Shown here: one piece after another, positions 34,820 to 43,568 of the stretch
Layout of the letters: the number at the start of each line of letters is the position of its first letter
Numbering within the stretch: the first letter of the stretch is position 1
Assembly (NCBI RefSeq): GCF_000373585.1
Contig: NZ_KB891854.1
Location: 410,974 to 474,973 of the forward strand
Direction: 5' to 3'
Length of the DNA: 64,000 nucleotides
Source: Streptomyces sp. MspMP-M5
GTDB taxonomy: Bacteria > Actinomycetota > Actinomycetes > Streptomycetales > Streptomycetaceae
Made by a program: the position numbers and the translations under genes
Notes under the pieces: generated by a model
The model's database searches: none
Told to the model about the DNA's origin: nothing
Seen by the model: the letters and a program-made list of their open reading frames with translations, nothing else

Positions 34820-35743
34820 TCAACTCAACTGCGACTGAATCTGTGCCGAGATCAACTCCAGGTGATCCAGATCGTCAAGATCCAGGATCTGCAGGTAGGC
34901 CCGGGACGAGCCGATGGCTGAGTACCGGCCGAGCTTGTCCACGACCTCCGCCGGCGAGCCCGCCAAGCCGTTGGCCTTGAGTTCGTCCACCTGGCGACCG
35001 ATGGCCGCAGCCCGCCGCGCCACCTCGGCATCGGTCCTCCCCACACAGGCGACCAACGCGTTGGAGTACACCAGGTCGCCCCCCTTGCGCCCAGCGGCTT
35101 CGGCGGCCGCCCGCACCCGTCCGAACTGGCGCTCACTGTCTTCGAGCGAGGCGAAGGGAATGTTGAACTCATCGGCGTACTGCGCCGCCAGCTGCGGAGT
35201 GCGCGTCGCGCCGTGTCCCCCGATCAGCACCGGCACCTTGCCCTGGGCGGGCTTGGGCAGCGCGGGCGACTTCTCCAGCTGGTAGTACCTCCCGTCGTAA
35301 GAGAACTCCTTTCCTACCTCCGTGGCCCACAGGCCGGTGACAATCGCCAGCTGCTCCTCCAGCCGCGCGAACTTCTCCTTCGGGAACGGAATGCCGTACG
35401 CCTTGTGCTCCTCCTCGAACCACCCTGCGCCGAGGCCGAGTTCGACCCGCCCGCCGGACATCTGGTCGACCTGGGCGACCTGGATGGCCAGCACGCCCGG
35501 CAGGCGGAAGGTGCCGGCCGTCATGAGGGTGCCGAGCCGGATGCGCTGGGTCTCGCGGGCCAGGCCGGCCAGCGTGATCCAGGCGTCCGTCGGTCCGGGC
35601 AGACCGGCGGCGTTCCCCATCCGCAGGTAGTGATCGGAACGGAAGAAGGCGTCGAATCCAAGTTCCTCGGTGGCCTTGGCGACCTTCAGAAGGGTGTCGT
35701 AGGAAGCCCCCTGCTGGGGCTCGGTGAAGATGCGTAGATCCAT
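34820..35743 (-). CDS. LLM-class F420-dependent oxidoreductase
   Basis: 307 aa from MDLRIFTEPQQGASYD; an in-frame GTG five codons upstream is the alternative, since GGAGG stands only one base before this ATG. Luciferase-like TIM barrel motifs: ATEELGFDAFFRSDHYLR, RIRLGTLMTAGTFRLPGVLAIQVAQVDQMSGGRVELGLGAGWFEEEHKAYGIPF, VPVLIGGHGATRT. This N-terminal signature belongs to the F420-dependent group of the family. Substrate unknown. No partner gene is adjacent. Confidence 0.88.
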   Translation of the reverse strand: MDLRIFTEPQQGASYDTLLKVAKATEELGFDAFFRSDHYLRMGNAAGLPGPTDAWITLAGLARETQRIRLGTLMTAGTFRLPGVLAIQVAQVDQMSGGRVELGLGAGWFEEEHKAYGIPFPKEKFARLEEQLAIVTGLWATEVGKEFSYDGRYYQLEKSPALPKPAQGKVPVLIGGHGATRTPQLAAQYADEFNIPFASLEDSERQFGRVRAAAEAAGRKGGDLVYSNALVACVGRTDAEVARRAAAIGRQVDELKANGLAGSPAEVVDKLGRYSAIGSSRAYLQILDLDDLDHLELISAQIQSQLS

Positions 35744-36354
35744 ACCTCCATCCTGCACGGCCCCCGGCGAATCAACCGCCAGTGCCTACCACCACACGGG
35801 GGCGACCCCGTTCCGGCATATGCCTCGTGCGTTGCCCGCGATCCGTGTCACGCGTGGGGGGCACGTGCTTGGCTTGCGTCGTACTTGAGGAGCACCGTGC
35901 TTGAGGTGCGCCCGTGCTTGGTGCGCCCGTGCTTGGTGCGCCTCTCCTGTGGGACGCGTGTAGTCGGACGGCGAGAGCAGCACCGAGTCGGGTCAAGTGA
36001 GCCTGCGTGCTCGACCAAAGCAGACAAGTGGCCGAGCCCGCAGCGCCGACCGGAGTCCGGCGGCCGGCGTCTCGTGTGCGGACGGCGGGGCCCACGCCAG
36101 ACGCTCACCGGCGAGCCGGCACAACGGAGCCGAAGACGAACGAAGCGAGGCAGGGAAACGAAGCGAGGAAGGAAGGAGAGGAGCCACGGGCGGAAGCGGC
36201 ACAGACGGGCACCAGCCCTGAGCGTGGCGGGCCAGGGGCACAGGGGGTGTGTGCCTCCGCCCGAGCAAGCCGGTTGAGATGGTCGGTAGGCATGAGGTGA
36301 CAGCCGAGCCGACGAAGGGCGCAGAGGGCAGGTCGGGTGGCGGCCCGCCCTCCG
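35744..36354. other. gene-free region with short tandem repeats
   Basis: No supported gene on either strand; the open frames are low-complexity. It contains three tandem copies of about GTGCTTGGTGCGCCC (35897-35943) and two copies of AACGAAGCGAGG (about 36140-36170) in a purine-rich tract. Confidence 0.45.
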
Positions 36355-36810
36355 TCAGGCAAGGTGCCGGTCGCGTACCTCCAGTTTCTCCAGTATTCCG
36401 ACGGCGTGGTCCCTGGACTCGTCTGCGGTGTCCATCGCCTCCACGCAGGTCCAGTACATCCCCTCCTCCTCGGCCGAGATCACCACTCCCACGAGCGCCT
36501 CACACACGTCCCGGAGCAGCTGGCACAGGCCGATTAAAGCCGCCTTGACGTCACGTATCTCGGTCAGCTGAGCCGCCCGCAGTCCGCCGGTGGTCGCTGT
36601 CGAGCACAGCAGTCCCCCGCTGAACCGCCCGCTCGCGTCGCCCAACCCGCGGGCTCTGGACCGCACTTCGTACGGACCGAATATCGCGAGATGGCTGCCT
36701 ATCGCCTCGGCCAGGGCCTGCGCCTGCCACGCCTCGACGAGCACGTCGTGAACCGTGTTCGCCTGCGCCAGACCGCGCCGACCGTCCGCGATGATCCGCA
36801 CCGCGTCCAT
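36355..36810 (-). CDS. conserved hypothetical protein, DUF6099-like
   Basis: 151 aa; the ATG of MDAVRIIADGRRGLAQ follows GGAGGGACGCAG, an excellent ribosome-binding site. Helical, soluble, no signal peptide; features include EAWQAQALAEAIGSHLA and ALIGLCQLLRDVCEALVGVVISAEEEGMYW. It resembles a small Streptomyces-specific family that I recall as DUF6099, of unknown function. Confidence 0.7.
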   Translation of the reverse strand: MDAVRIIADGRRGLAQANTVHDVLVEAWQAQALAEAIGSHLAIFGPYEVRSRARGLGDASGRFSGGLLCSTATTGGLRAAQLTEIRDVKAALIGLCQLLRDVCEALVGVVISAEEEGMYWTCVEAMDTADESRDHAVGILEKLEVRDRHLA

Positions 36811-37346
36811 CTGCGTCCCTCCTTCCTTCGTCATGTGCATTCACCCCGCTCTCCTTCCACTACCCAGAGTGAGGGTCAACAGCCAAAAACGCCAGAGGAA
36901 TTCGCAAATCTGTGGACAACCAAGGCGCTGTGGAAAGATCCATGACTCCATAGAGTGACAAGAGGCGGATTTGGAACGGTTGCGGCTGCGCTTCCGGCCC
37001 TGGTGTTTACCTCGTGCGTCACTGCGTCCCCGGCCGCCACCTAGCATGAATGGCACCACATACACCGCTCAAAGCGCTTTCAACACACCAGTCACTGCGA
37101 TCCCCGTCGTGCGGCTCACCGCTCAAACCGCATGCACCACGCCGCTCGCCACGCAACGGCGATGGCGAAGACAGCGAGAGCGGCAGCGGCAGCCGGCACA
37201 GCCAATCCGGCGCCGGAGCCGGTGCTCAGCGACCACCCCGACGCGCCCCTCGGCCGACACCAAAAAGCCGGCGGGGCGAAGGCCCCTGCCCCCGCCCCGC
37301 CGGCTTCACGCCCCCGCACGACGCCCGGCGCTCCCCCGTCCGACCG
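36811..37346. other. intergenic region with a DnaA-box-like site
   Basis: 536 bases without a supported gene. An AT-richer part (36860-36960) holds TGTGGACAA at 36911-36919, an exact match to the Streptomyces DnaA box (TTGTCCACA, minus strand), and a weaker TGTGGAAAG 18 bases on. The right end carries the terminator of the MazG-like gene. Confidence 0.45.
37265..37306 (-). terminator. intrinsic terminator of the SepF-like/AAA/MazG operon
   Basis: AAGCCGGCGGGGCG pairs perfectly with CGCCCCGCCGGCTT, 14-base loop. On the minus strand the stem is followed by a run of five T, 40 bases after the mazG-like stop: a textbook rho-independent terminator. Confidence 0.85.
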
Positions 37347-37703
37347 TCACTCGCCGTCCCGCGGCCGGTCCGGCGGTGCCTGCCGGACCGCCGGGAACCT
37401 CGTCTCGTTGCGCTCGATCTTCGCGGCGAGCGCGCCGAGCGGATCGATCCCCAGCGCCTGACAGAACTGGAGCAGATACGCCAGAACGTCCGCGACCTCG
37501 TCCTCCACCCGGCCGGCCGACTTCGGGTCGGTCATCACCTTGGCCGACTCCTCCGGGGTCAACCACTGGAAGATCTCGACCAGTTCCGCGGCCTCGACAC
37601 TCAGCGCCGCGGCCAGGTTCTTGGGGGTGTGGTACTGCTGCCAGTCCCGTGCGGCCGCGAAGTCGGCCAGGCGTCGTTGCAGGGCATGAAGATCCTCACT
37701 CAT
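37347..37703 (-). CDS. MazG-like nucleotide pyrophosphohydrolase
   Basis: 118 aa all-alpha NTP pyrophosphatase. The metal-binding motifs are VEAAELVEIFQWLTPEES and EDEVADVLAYLLQFCQALG. It closely resembles the short MazG-like/iMazG house-cleaning enzymes acting on dCTP or modified nucleotides. Its start overlaps the stop of the AAA ATPase gene by 4 bases, so it is the last gene of a three-gene operon. Confidence 0.9.
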   Translation of the reverse strand: MSEDLHALQRRLADFAAARDWQQYHTPKNLAAALSVEAAELVEIFQWLTPEESAKVMTDPKSAGRVEDEVADVLAYLLQFCQALGIDPLGALAAKIERNETRFPAVRQAPPDRPRDGE

Positions 37704-39136
37704 ACCCCTAGGTGTAGCACCTGTACGTCGGGCAGCCCCTCGGCGACCGACGGGTCCCGTACTGTGCCCAGCAGCCGGACATGTCCGCGTTCGGCCATCC
37801 GTACCGCCAGCGAGACCAGCTCCCGGGCCTGCCGGCCGTCCATACAGCGGTCCATGCCGTCCGCCATCACCGTCATCTGCTGCAGCGCGGACGGGATCTC
37901 CCCGGCCGGGTCCATGGCGAGCACACCGGGCCCGGTCAAGAGCACCAGCGCCAGCGCGAGGAACCGCAGCTCACCGTCGCCGAGCAACTCAACGGGCATC
38001 TCCCCCATGGAGCCGCGGTCGAGAACCGTTCGCAGCGCCTGCGGGCCCGATGCCGCCTGACCACCCGGCACCGTGCCACCGACGCCCCCTCCACCATCCA
38101 TGGCATCCCCTGCCGTCGCCGCATCCGGCTGCCAGGGAACCGCACGCAGCCCCTCGACAGGCCCGGAGCATGCCTCCCGGATGGCTGCCACCAGGACCGC
38201 GTGCCGGCGGGAGCATTCGCGGCTGGTGCGCTCCAGCACAGCGGCGAGATTGTCGCAGGACGACCGGAGTCGCCCCTCGTCGCGTTCGCCGTCCTGGCCC
38301 CATCCGCTGGCCTCACCCCCGTTCCGGACGCCCTTACGCCCGCGCGCCCCCGCCGTCCGACTGGAGCTCCCGGCTCCCGCGCCTTTCCCCGAGCGGCCCG
38401 AACCGCCGCCTCGGCCGCCTCCGCGCACACCGTTGCCACGCCCCGCGCCTCCCCCGCCGGACGCGCCGCCTTCCGTACTGCCGTCACCACCGAGACCCTC
38501 CGCCGCCTGGCCTCGCATGACCTCCGGCCGCGGATCGCACACAAAGGCTGAACGCAGCGCGACCACGACTTGTTCCGCGGCGGCCAGGACAAGGCGCTGC
38601 CCCTCGGTCTTGCCCGCGACCCGCAACGGGAGGAGGGAGGTGGCCAGCCGGTCGTCGGGCAGCGGCGCACGGGTCACCGGGGTCGCACCCGCGGTGTGCC
38701 ACGCAGCCTGGACAGCGGATCGGGTGGGGTCGGTGAGGGCGGTGGTGAGCAGCGTCTCCCCGCACCCCGTCAACCGCTCGCCGACGATGCGGAGTTCGGG
38801 CTCGGCCTGTACTGCGAGATCGAGGTCGACGGGACCGACGGGGCCATCGACCGTACAACCGATGCGGAAGCCGCGCCGCCCCTGCTCATCGGGGCGCGCG
38901 CCGGCCGGCACGCAGGCGGAGGCCCCACCCGCCACCACCCCCACGGCCCGCTGGAGAGGGTCCCCGCTGCCGAGCCGGGCGAGGATCTCGTACGCCTGCA
39001 ACACACTGGACTTGCCGCTTCCGCTGCCCCCACTGAGCAGCGTCAACGGGCCGAGCGGCAAGATGACGCCGCGATGGGTCTTGAAGGCGGACAGCCGTAA
39101 TTCGATGACGGCCGGACGCACACTGCCGGTATCCAT
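37700..39136 (-). CDS. AAA/SMC-like ATPase
   Basis: 478 aa. It opens with a RecF/SMC-like N-terminus: IELRLSAFKTHRGVILPLGPLTLLSGGSGSGKSSVLQAYEILARL (Walker A GGSGSGKSS). The C-terminal ATPase lobe has LLGDGELRFLALALVLLTGPGVLAMDPAGEIPSALQ, in the position of Walker B (an atypical MDPAGE), and a final H-like region. A Gly/Ser/Arg-rich linker of about 70 residues (~205-275) interrupts the middle. No nuclease domain is seen. Coupled with the MazG-like gene and 55 bases downstream of the SepF-like gene. Function unknown. Confidence 0.82.
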   Translation of the reverse strand: MDTGSVRPAVIELRLSAFKTHRGVILPLGPLTLLSGGSGSGKSSVLQAYEILARLGSGDPLQRAVGVVAGGASACVPAGARPDEQGRRGFRIGCTVDGPVGPVDLDLAVQAEPELRIVGERLTGCGETLLTTALTDPTRSAVQAAWHTAGATPVTRAPLPDDRLATSLLPLRVAGKTEGQRLVLAAAEQVVVALRSAFVCDPRPEVMRGQAAEGLGGDGSTEGGASGGGGAGRGNGVRGGGRGGGSGRSGKGAGAGSSSRTAGARGRKGVRNGGEASGWGQDGERDEGRLRSSCDNLAAVLERTSRECSRRHAVLVAAIREACSGPVEGLRAVPWQPDAATAGDAMDGGGGVGGTVPGGQAASGPQALRTVLDRGSMGEMPVELLGDGELRFLALALVLLTGPGVLAMDPAGEIPSALQQMTVMADGMDRCMDGRQARELVSLAVRMAERGHVRLLGTVRDPSVAEGLPDVQVLHLGV

Positions 39137-39191
39137 GCGGGGACGCTATGCAGTCGCACGCGCGGAGAACCGTTACGCCCAACTGCCCTTC

Positions 39192-39581
39192 CTACGAACG
39201 GGGGACGGCACCCGCCGCCGGCTCCGCAACCTCGGTGCCGACCGGCGCCAGCAGGAACACATTGGTGTCCACGCGATGCATGCCGCTGCCGAGGCCGAAG
39301 ACGACCCCGCTGGCGAAGTCCAGGATGCGCTTGGCGACATCGGTGTCCGCGCTACTGAGGTCCAGCAGGACCGGCAGCTGCGCCATGAGGTACTCGGCCA
39401 CTTCCCGGGCGTCCGCAAAGGTCTGCACGCGGATGACGATGAACCGCCGCGTCTCCTCCGTCGGTTCGTCGTCGGGGAGCGCGCGATGGTCGGGCCAGGA
39501 GGGCCATTCGCTGCCGCCGCGTAGCGGTACGACTTCGGCGAGCCCTTCCCACTGCTCGTCGGTGGCATCGGGGCCGTTCAC
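39192..39581 (-). CDS. SepF-like cell-division protein
   Basis: 129 aa. Residues ~45-115 (RRFIVIRVQTFADAREVAEYLMAQLPVLLDLSSADTDVAKRILDFASGVVFGLGSGMHRVDTNVFLLAP) match the SepF core fold, which polymerises and tethers FtsZ in Gram-positive bacteria. The long disordered linker and N-terminal membrane-binding helix of true SepF are missing or reduced, so this is a SepF-like paralogue rather than the dcw-cluster SepF. Streptomyces have extra copies of this kind that affect septation. First gene of the operon with the AAA ATPase and MazG-like protein. Confidence 0.85.
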   Translation of the reverse strand: MNGPDATDEQWEGLAEVVPLRGGSEWPSWPDHRALPDDEPTEETRRFIVIRVQTFADAREVAEYLMAQLPVLLDLSSADTDVAKRILDFASGVVFGLGSGMHRVDTNVFLLAPVGTEVAEPAAGAVPRS

Positions 39582-40192
39582 CGAATCACCTCACCCAGAG
39601 GAGCGCTGGCTTTCTGCGGTATATGCATCGCACGATTCTAGAGATAAACCTACAAACGTCGCCGACTGCGACACACGCGGCGCCGCAGTCGCTCCCATCC
39701 TGCCTCATAGCCCTGACCAGTGCAGACACCTGGGCAGATCCACCGGGTCGAGTTTCTGTATGCCTGTTCATCCTCTCTTGCGACGAAGGCTTGGCGGTTC
39801 CCCGGGGCACGATGGCCAACTTCCTGACGGGGCTTCACCTTGGGGCGAACCGGCGCCGTCGAGCGCCCGCGCGCCGCTCCTGACTCACTGGCGGGCGCGC
39901 AGCGTGCTATGCCATGACAGGCGACGTGGCGTTTGTCACGACTGCGGGCGACACCGGGGCGGACGGCGGAGCCGGGGCCCACACCCCGCGGGCGCGACAC
40001 GCGCCAAGTCCGGTGCGGCAGCGCGGGCGTGAGCCGTGGGGCGCATCCATCCACCTCACCATCGCGCGGGCGAGCCGACCCAACAACCCCTCGGCCGACG
40101 AGCACCACGACCGAAGCGGCGCTCCCCAGGCATTTCCACAGGAATTTCCGCTGGTCGGAGGCGTTGTCAGTGCAGTCTCGTACGGTAGGTGC
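39582..40192. other. gene-free region ending in a DNA-damage promoter
   Basis: No supported gene in 611 bases. The left end, AT-rich (39620-39660), must carry the promoter of the SepF-like operon. The right end carries the PafBC-type promoter at 40164-40186. Confidence 0.45.
40164..40186 (+). promoter_or_regulatory. PafBC/RecA-NDp-type DNA-damage promoter
   Basis: TTGTCAGTG-N8-TACGGT matches exactly the actinobacterial consensus TTGTCRGTG-N8-TANNNT used by the PafBC activator for RecA-independent DNA-damage induction. The expected start of transcription falls at or next to the ATG at 40193, implying a leaderless message. Confidence 0.75.
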
Positions 40193-40333
40193 ATGAGTAC
40201 GGAGAGTGCCCGTCGAGGGTGGTCGTGGCGCAAACGCATCCGCCGCGCGCGAGGTGCGTCAGGTCGTTCGGAGAGGTGTTGCGGTCAATGGGTCAGCGAG
40301 CCAGTCGCCCGAGGAGCGAGGAAGCGACGGTGA
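40193..40333 (+). CDS. 46-aa leaderless ORF or 5' remnant of a damage-inducible gene
   Basis: MSTESARRGWSWRKRIRRARGASG..., very basic, with no recognised domain. Support comes only from the damage-type promoter, whose -10 ends 6 bases before the ATG. The frame runs 41 bases into the 3' end of the converging ABC permease gene, and its later half reads like noncoding sequence. It may be the surviving beginning of a gene deleted here, rather than a functional peptide. Confidence 0.4.
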   Translation: MSTESARRGWSWRKRIRRARGASGRSERCCGQWVSEPVARGARKRR

Positions 40334-41156
40334 TACCGGCGAACGCCGCGACGGTGAGGACGAGGTAGTCGAGGCCCAGGTGAGAGGGGGTGCCCAGGAG
40401 CAGTCCGCGGAGGGCGTCGACTTGATAGCTGAGAGGGTTGATCTTGCTGATGGTCTGCAGCCAGCCGGGCATCACGGCCACGGGGTAGAGGGCATTGGAG
40501 GCGAAGAAGAGGGGCATGGTGATGGCTTGGCCGATGCCCATCAAACGGTCACGGGTCAGCACGATGCCGGCGATCGAAATCGACAGACAGGAGAAGAAGG
40601 CGGAGCCGAGAATCACGGCGACGGCCACGCCCAGCAGGCGCAGCGGATTCCAGGTCATGGCCACACCGAGCAGGGCGGCGATGAGGATCACCACGACGGC
40701 TTGGAGCAACGCCTTCAGGCCGGCGGCGAACGCCTTGCCTGCGATCAGGGCGGACCGCGGCGTCGGGGTGACCAGCAGTTTGGTGAGGATCCCGGCATCC
40801 CGCTCCCAGATGATCATGATGCCGTAGAAGATCGCGATGAACATGGCGGACTGGGCGATGATTCCGGGCGCCAGATAGTCGATATAGGGGGTACCACCAG
40901 TGGGAATGGCCTTGATACGAGTGAAGGTCTCGCCGAAGACCACGAGCCAGAGGGCGGGTTGGACAGCGCGGGTGTAGAGCTCCGTGCGGTCGTGGCGGAG
41001 TTTCTGCAACTCGACCACGCACATCGCGACGACTCTGGCGGGCAGCACCCGCCAGCCGGTGCGGGCACGCGGTGGGCTGAGCAGTAGGTCCAAGTGGCGG
41101 GTGGCAGCGGCGTTCTCAACCGACCCGGGCTGCGGTGCGGCGGGTGCTTCGGACAT
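40293..41156 (-). CDS. ABC-2 type permease (DrrB-like)
   Basis: 287 aa with six membrane helices. Seen: LWLVVFGETFTRIKAIPTGGTPYIDYLAPGIIAQSAMFIAIFYGIMIIWERDAGILTKLLVTPTPRSALIAGKAFAAGLKAL and LPVAVMPGWLQTISKINPLSYQVDALRGLL, the typical DrrB family signature. AGGAGG stands 8 bases before the ATG, inside the end of the ATPase gene (41-base overlap). With the ATPase it forms a drug- or lipid-export pump. Confidence 0.92.
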   Translation of the reverse strand: MSEAPAAPQPGSVENAAATRHLDLLLSPPRARTGWRVLPARVVAMCVVELQKLRHDRTELYTRAVQPALWLVVFGETFTRIKAIPTGGTPYIDYLAPGIIAQSAMFIAIFYGIMIIWERDAGILTKLLVTPTPRSALIAGKAFAAGLKALLQAVVVILIAALLGVAMTWNPLRLLGVAVAVILGSAFFSCLSISIAGIVLTRDRLMGIGQAITMPLFFASNALYPVAVMPGWLQTISKINPLSYQVDALRGLLLGTPSHLGLDYLVLTVAAFAGITVASSLLGRLAR

Positions 41157-42135
41157 CGCGGAAGCCTCCTGACTGCTCGTCGAGGCCGGTGCCGGCGACG
41201 TCCCGGAAGACGTCCTCCAGCGTCGGCTCCGTGTCGGGCGAGGGAGAAGAGAGGGCCGCGGACGCGGTCGTCGTGGTGCGCGCGGCGTGCGCGCGACGGG
41301 CGCGCAGGGCCGAGCGGAGTTCGCCGGGCGTGCCGAGCGCGCGTATCCGGCCGCGGTGCATCAGGGCGACGCGGCCGCAGTACTGCTCCGCCTCGTCCAT
41401 GTAGTGGGTGGTGACGAGGACGGTCATGCCAGTGGCGGCGCGGACGGTGTTGATGTGCTCCCAGACCGTGGTGCGGGCGATCGGGTCGAGGCCGATGGTC
41501 GGTTCGTCGAGCATGAGCAGGCGGGGTGCGCTGACCAGTGCCTGGGCTAGTTCCAGGCGGCGGATCATGCCGCCGGAATACGTGTTGGCAAGCCGGTTGG
41601 CGGCATCGGTGAGGCCGACCGCCTCCAGTGCCTGGGTGACGCGGGCGGCGCGCTCGCGACGGGGGACGTCGAAGACCCTGGCGAAGAGCGCGACGTTCTC
41701 CCGTCCGGTCAGGCCGGCGTCGGCGGACAGTTGCTGCGGCACATAGCCGAGGAGTCGCCGCACAGCCATCTGTTCCCGCGCCGCGTCATGGCCGAAGACT
41801 CGGACCATGCCCGTGGGGACGGGCAGGAGGGTGGTGATGCAGCGGATGGCGGTGGTCTTGCCCGCGCCATTGGGACCGAGCAGCCCGAAGACCTCGCCGG
41901 GGCGGACGGCCAGGTCCACTCCGTCCACCGCCCGGGTCTCGCCGAAGGCGTAGCGGAGGGCATGGCAGGTAAGGGCGTCGGGCCCCGGAGTCGGACCGGC
42001 AACCGGGTCTCCGTCCGGTGCAGGGACTCGTTCCGGAGCCGGGGCCGCCGTGCCGTTGGTCGGCGTGGCAGAGGTGTACGGGGGCTCGTCGGAGGCGGTC
42101 ACCGGGACCGGTCGGCCTGGGTCTTCGCTGGTCAT
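41116..42135 (-). CDS. ABC transporter ATPase (DrrA-like)
   Basis: 339 aa. A ~45-residue Pro/Thr-rich leader precedes the ATPase core: Walker A GLLGPNGAGKTTAIRC, signature NTYSGGMIRRLELAQALV, Walker B RLLMLDEPTIGLDPIAR, H-loop VTTHYMDEAEQYC. The C-terminal extension with PTLEDVFRDVAGTGLDE is the DrrA family tail. Its ATG overlaps the marR stop (ATGA) and follows GGAGG. Probably repressed together with the permease by the MarR protein. Confidence 0.93.
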   Translation of the reverse strand: MTSEDPGRPVPVTASDEPPYTSATPTNGTAAPAPERVPAPDGDPVAGPTPGPDALTCHALRYAFGETRAVDGVDLAVRPGEVFGLLGPNGAGKTTAIRCITTLLPVPTGMVRVFGHDAAREQMAVRRLLGYVPQQLSADAGLTGRENVALFARVFDVPRRERAARVTQALEAVGLTDAANRLANTYSGGMIRRLELAQALVSAPRLLMLDEPTIGLDPIARTTVWEHINTVRAATGMTVLVTTHYMDEAEQYCGRVALMHRGRIRALGTPGELRSALRARRAHAARTTTTASAALSSPSPDTEPTLEDVFRDVAGTGLDEQSGGFRDVRSTRRTAARVG

Positions 42136-42587
42136 GGTCCCTCCGACTGCTGGTGCAGGTTGTGGGCGAGCCGCCGCAGCGCCGGAAGGGCGGCCTCCAA
42201 AGCCGTCCGGTCGTCCTCGGGGAGGCACGCCACCTGTTCGCGTACGAGGGCACTGCGGCGTGTCTCCCAGTGGTGCAGCCGGGTCCGGGCCTCCTGGGTG
42301 GGGAAGAGCCGGGCGGAGCGCCGGTCGTCCGGGTCGGTCTCCCGGGCCAGATAGCCGGCCCGGCTGAGCCGGTTGACCAGAGTGGAGACCGAGTTGCCCG
42401 CCAGGTAGAGCTCTCTCGCGGCGGCGGAGACGCGGATGCCGGGCCGGGCGGCGACCAGCCGCAGCAGTTCGACCTCGGCACCGCGCAGCCGAGGGGCCGG
42501 CAGGCCGGGGCGGAGCCGCCGACGAATCAGCCGCTGGATACCGGCCAGTACGTCGGCCAGCTCGTCGGGGAAGTCCCCAGTGGCCAT
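42132..42587 (-). CDS. MarR family regulator
   Basis: 151 aa. Winged-helix core PRLRGAEVELLRLVAARPGIRVSAAARELYLAGNSVSTLVNRLSRAGYLARETDPDDRRSARLFPTQEA, with helical dimerisation ends. First gene of the MarR-ATPase-permease operon, a common layout in which the regulator represses the pump until its ligand appears. Upstream (42600-42630) a short CTCT-N5-AGAG dyad is the only candidate operator. Confidence 0.9.
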   Translation of the reverse strand: MATGDFPDELADVLAGIQRLIRRRLRPGLPAPRLRGAEVELLRLVAARPGIRVSAAARELYLAGNSVSTLVNRLSRAGYLARETDPDDRRSARLFPTQEARTRLHHWETRRSALVREQVACLPEDDRTALEAALPALRRLAHNLHQQSEGP

Positions 42588-42762
42588 ATGTCGACTTTAG
42601 CTCTGAGTGAGAGGCATGGCAGGGCGATGAAAGGTAAAGGCAGCGTGAGGAATCGGACCGGCCAGGGGATGAGCCCGCGGCTGCGGTGGTGGCCCGGCCC
42701 CGTATTGCGGGCGGGGTACGGCGCAGGCGGACGGGCAGCACGGCGCTCCATGCCCCCAGACC

Positions 42763-43101
42763 CTAGGAGTTCGATCCGGAAACGGCGCTCCCGCTGGGCA
42801 CCAACCACTCCAGCATGTACGCCGCTTTCGGTTCCCGACACGACCTCTGTCGGAAGGCCCTGGACCGCTGCAGCGCGGACGAGTAGGCCAGGGCGGAGGC
42901 GGACGTCGAACTGGCCGGTGGCAGTCCGGTGCTGCCCGTGCTGCGGGCTTCCTGCTGTCCTGCAAGGTGCGAGCCGCTCTCCACCACGTTCTCGATCATC
43001 TCGGCGGTGTACGTGGCTGTGGTGGCGCCGGTCGCCACCAGTAGCCCGCCCGCTGTCCGGATCACTGCCCGCCAATCCGGAACCGGTACGTCCAGGCGCA
43101 C
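42763..43101 (-). CDS. possible small membrane protein
   Basis: 112 aa from a GTG after GAGG. The first part (DWRAVIRTAGGLLVATGATTATYTAEMIENVVESG) reads like a real protein with one hydrophobic segment, and codon choice is G/C-biased there. The second half is Ser-rich and less coding-like. Unrecognised. It could be a degraded or spurious gene. Confidence 0.35.
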   Translation of the reverse strand: MRLDVPVPDWRAVIRTAGGLLVATGATTATYTAEMIENVVESGSHLAGQQEARSTGSTGLPPASSTSASALAYSSALQRSRAFRQRSCREPKAAYMLEWLVPSGSAVSGSNS

Positions 43102-43568
43102 GGCCTCGCCGGAAGATCACTCTGAGCTGCCATGGCGGGACCCCACGGGCCGACCCGGGCTCCACGCACTGGTCTCTCGGCGGGAGTTGGGGTGCGTTCC
43201 TGGGAAGAGGCGGGGTCGCGGCGGGTGCGGCTCAGGGTCGTAGTCGGGGACGACGTTCGGGTCGGCGTCAGGGGCGGCTCAGGGACGGATCAGGGGTGGT
43301 GAGGGGGTGGGTGAGGGCGGAGGCGGGGACAGTTCAGTCAGGAAGCGGAAGGCGGCGGCCAGGCGAAGAAGAGCAGGAAGAGAAGGATGTCCAGGGAGCC
43401 GGGAACGGCGACCCGAGGATACGAGGAAGCAGAAGTACACCTACAGGCACAGGGAATCGAGAAGACGGGGAGGACGAATGATGACGGGGGACGTAGGCAT
43501 GGGCGGGGCGGTGCCAAGGTCGCCGGTGCGGCCGACCGTGGGGCACGTGGTAGGTATCGTGACGCCGC
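43102..43568. other. intergenic region, nothing recognised
   Basis: G-rich 467-base stretch with AG-rich tracts and no convincing gene. It presumably carries the promoter of the plus-strand gene at 43569. Confidence 0.4.

Noticed and set aside
36105-36362. 85-codon minus-strand frame (MPDGGRAATRPALC...)
   Set aside because: Arg/Pro/Ser-rich composition typical of noncoding GC-rich DNA, no ribosome-binding site and no recognisable family.
37116-37319. 67-codon minus-strand frame next to the MazG-like gene
   Set aside because: It reads through the intrinsic terminator stem, which explains its Gly/Ala bias; no start signal.
42755-42790. GTTCGATCC resembling a tRNA T-loop
   Set aside because: Flanking bases do not form the 5-bp T stem and no acceptor or anticodon arm can be folded around it.
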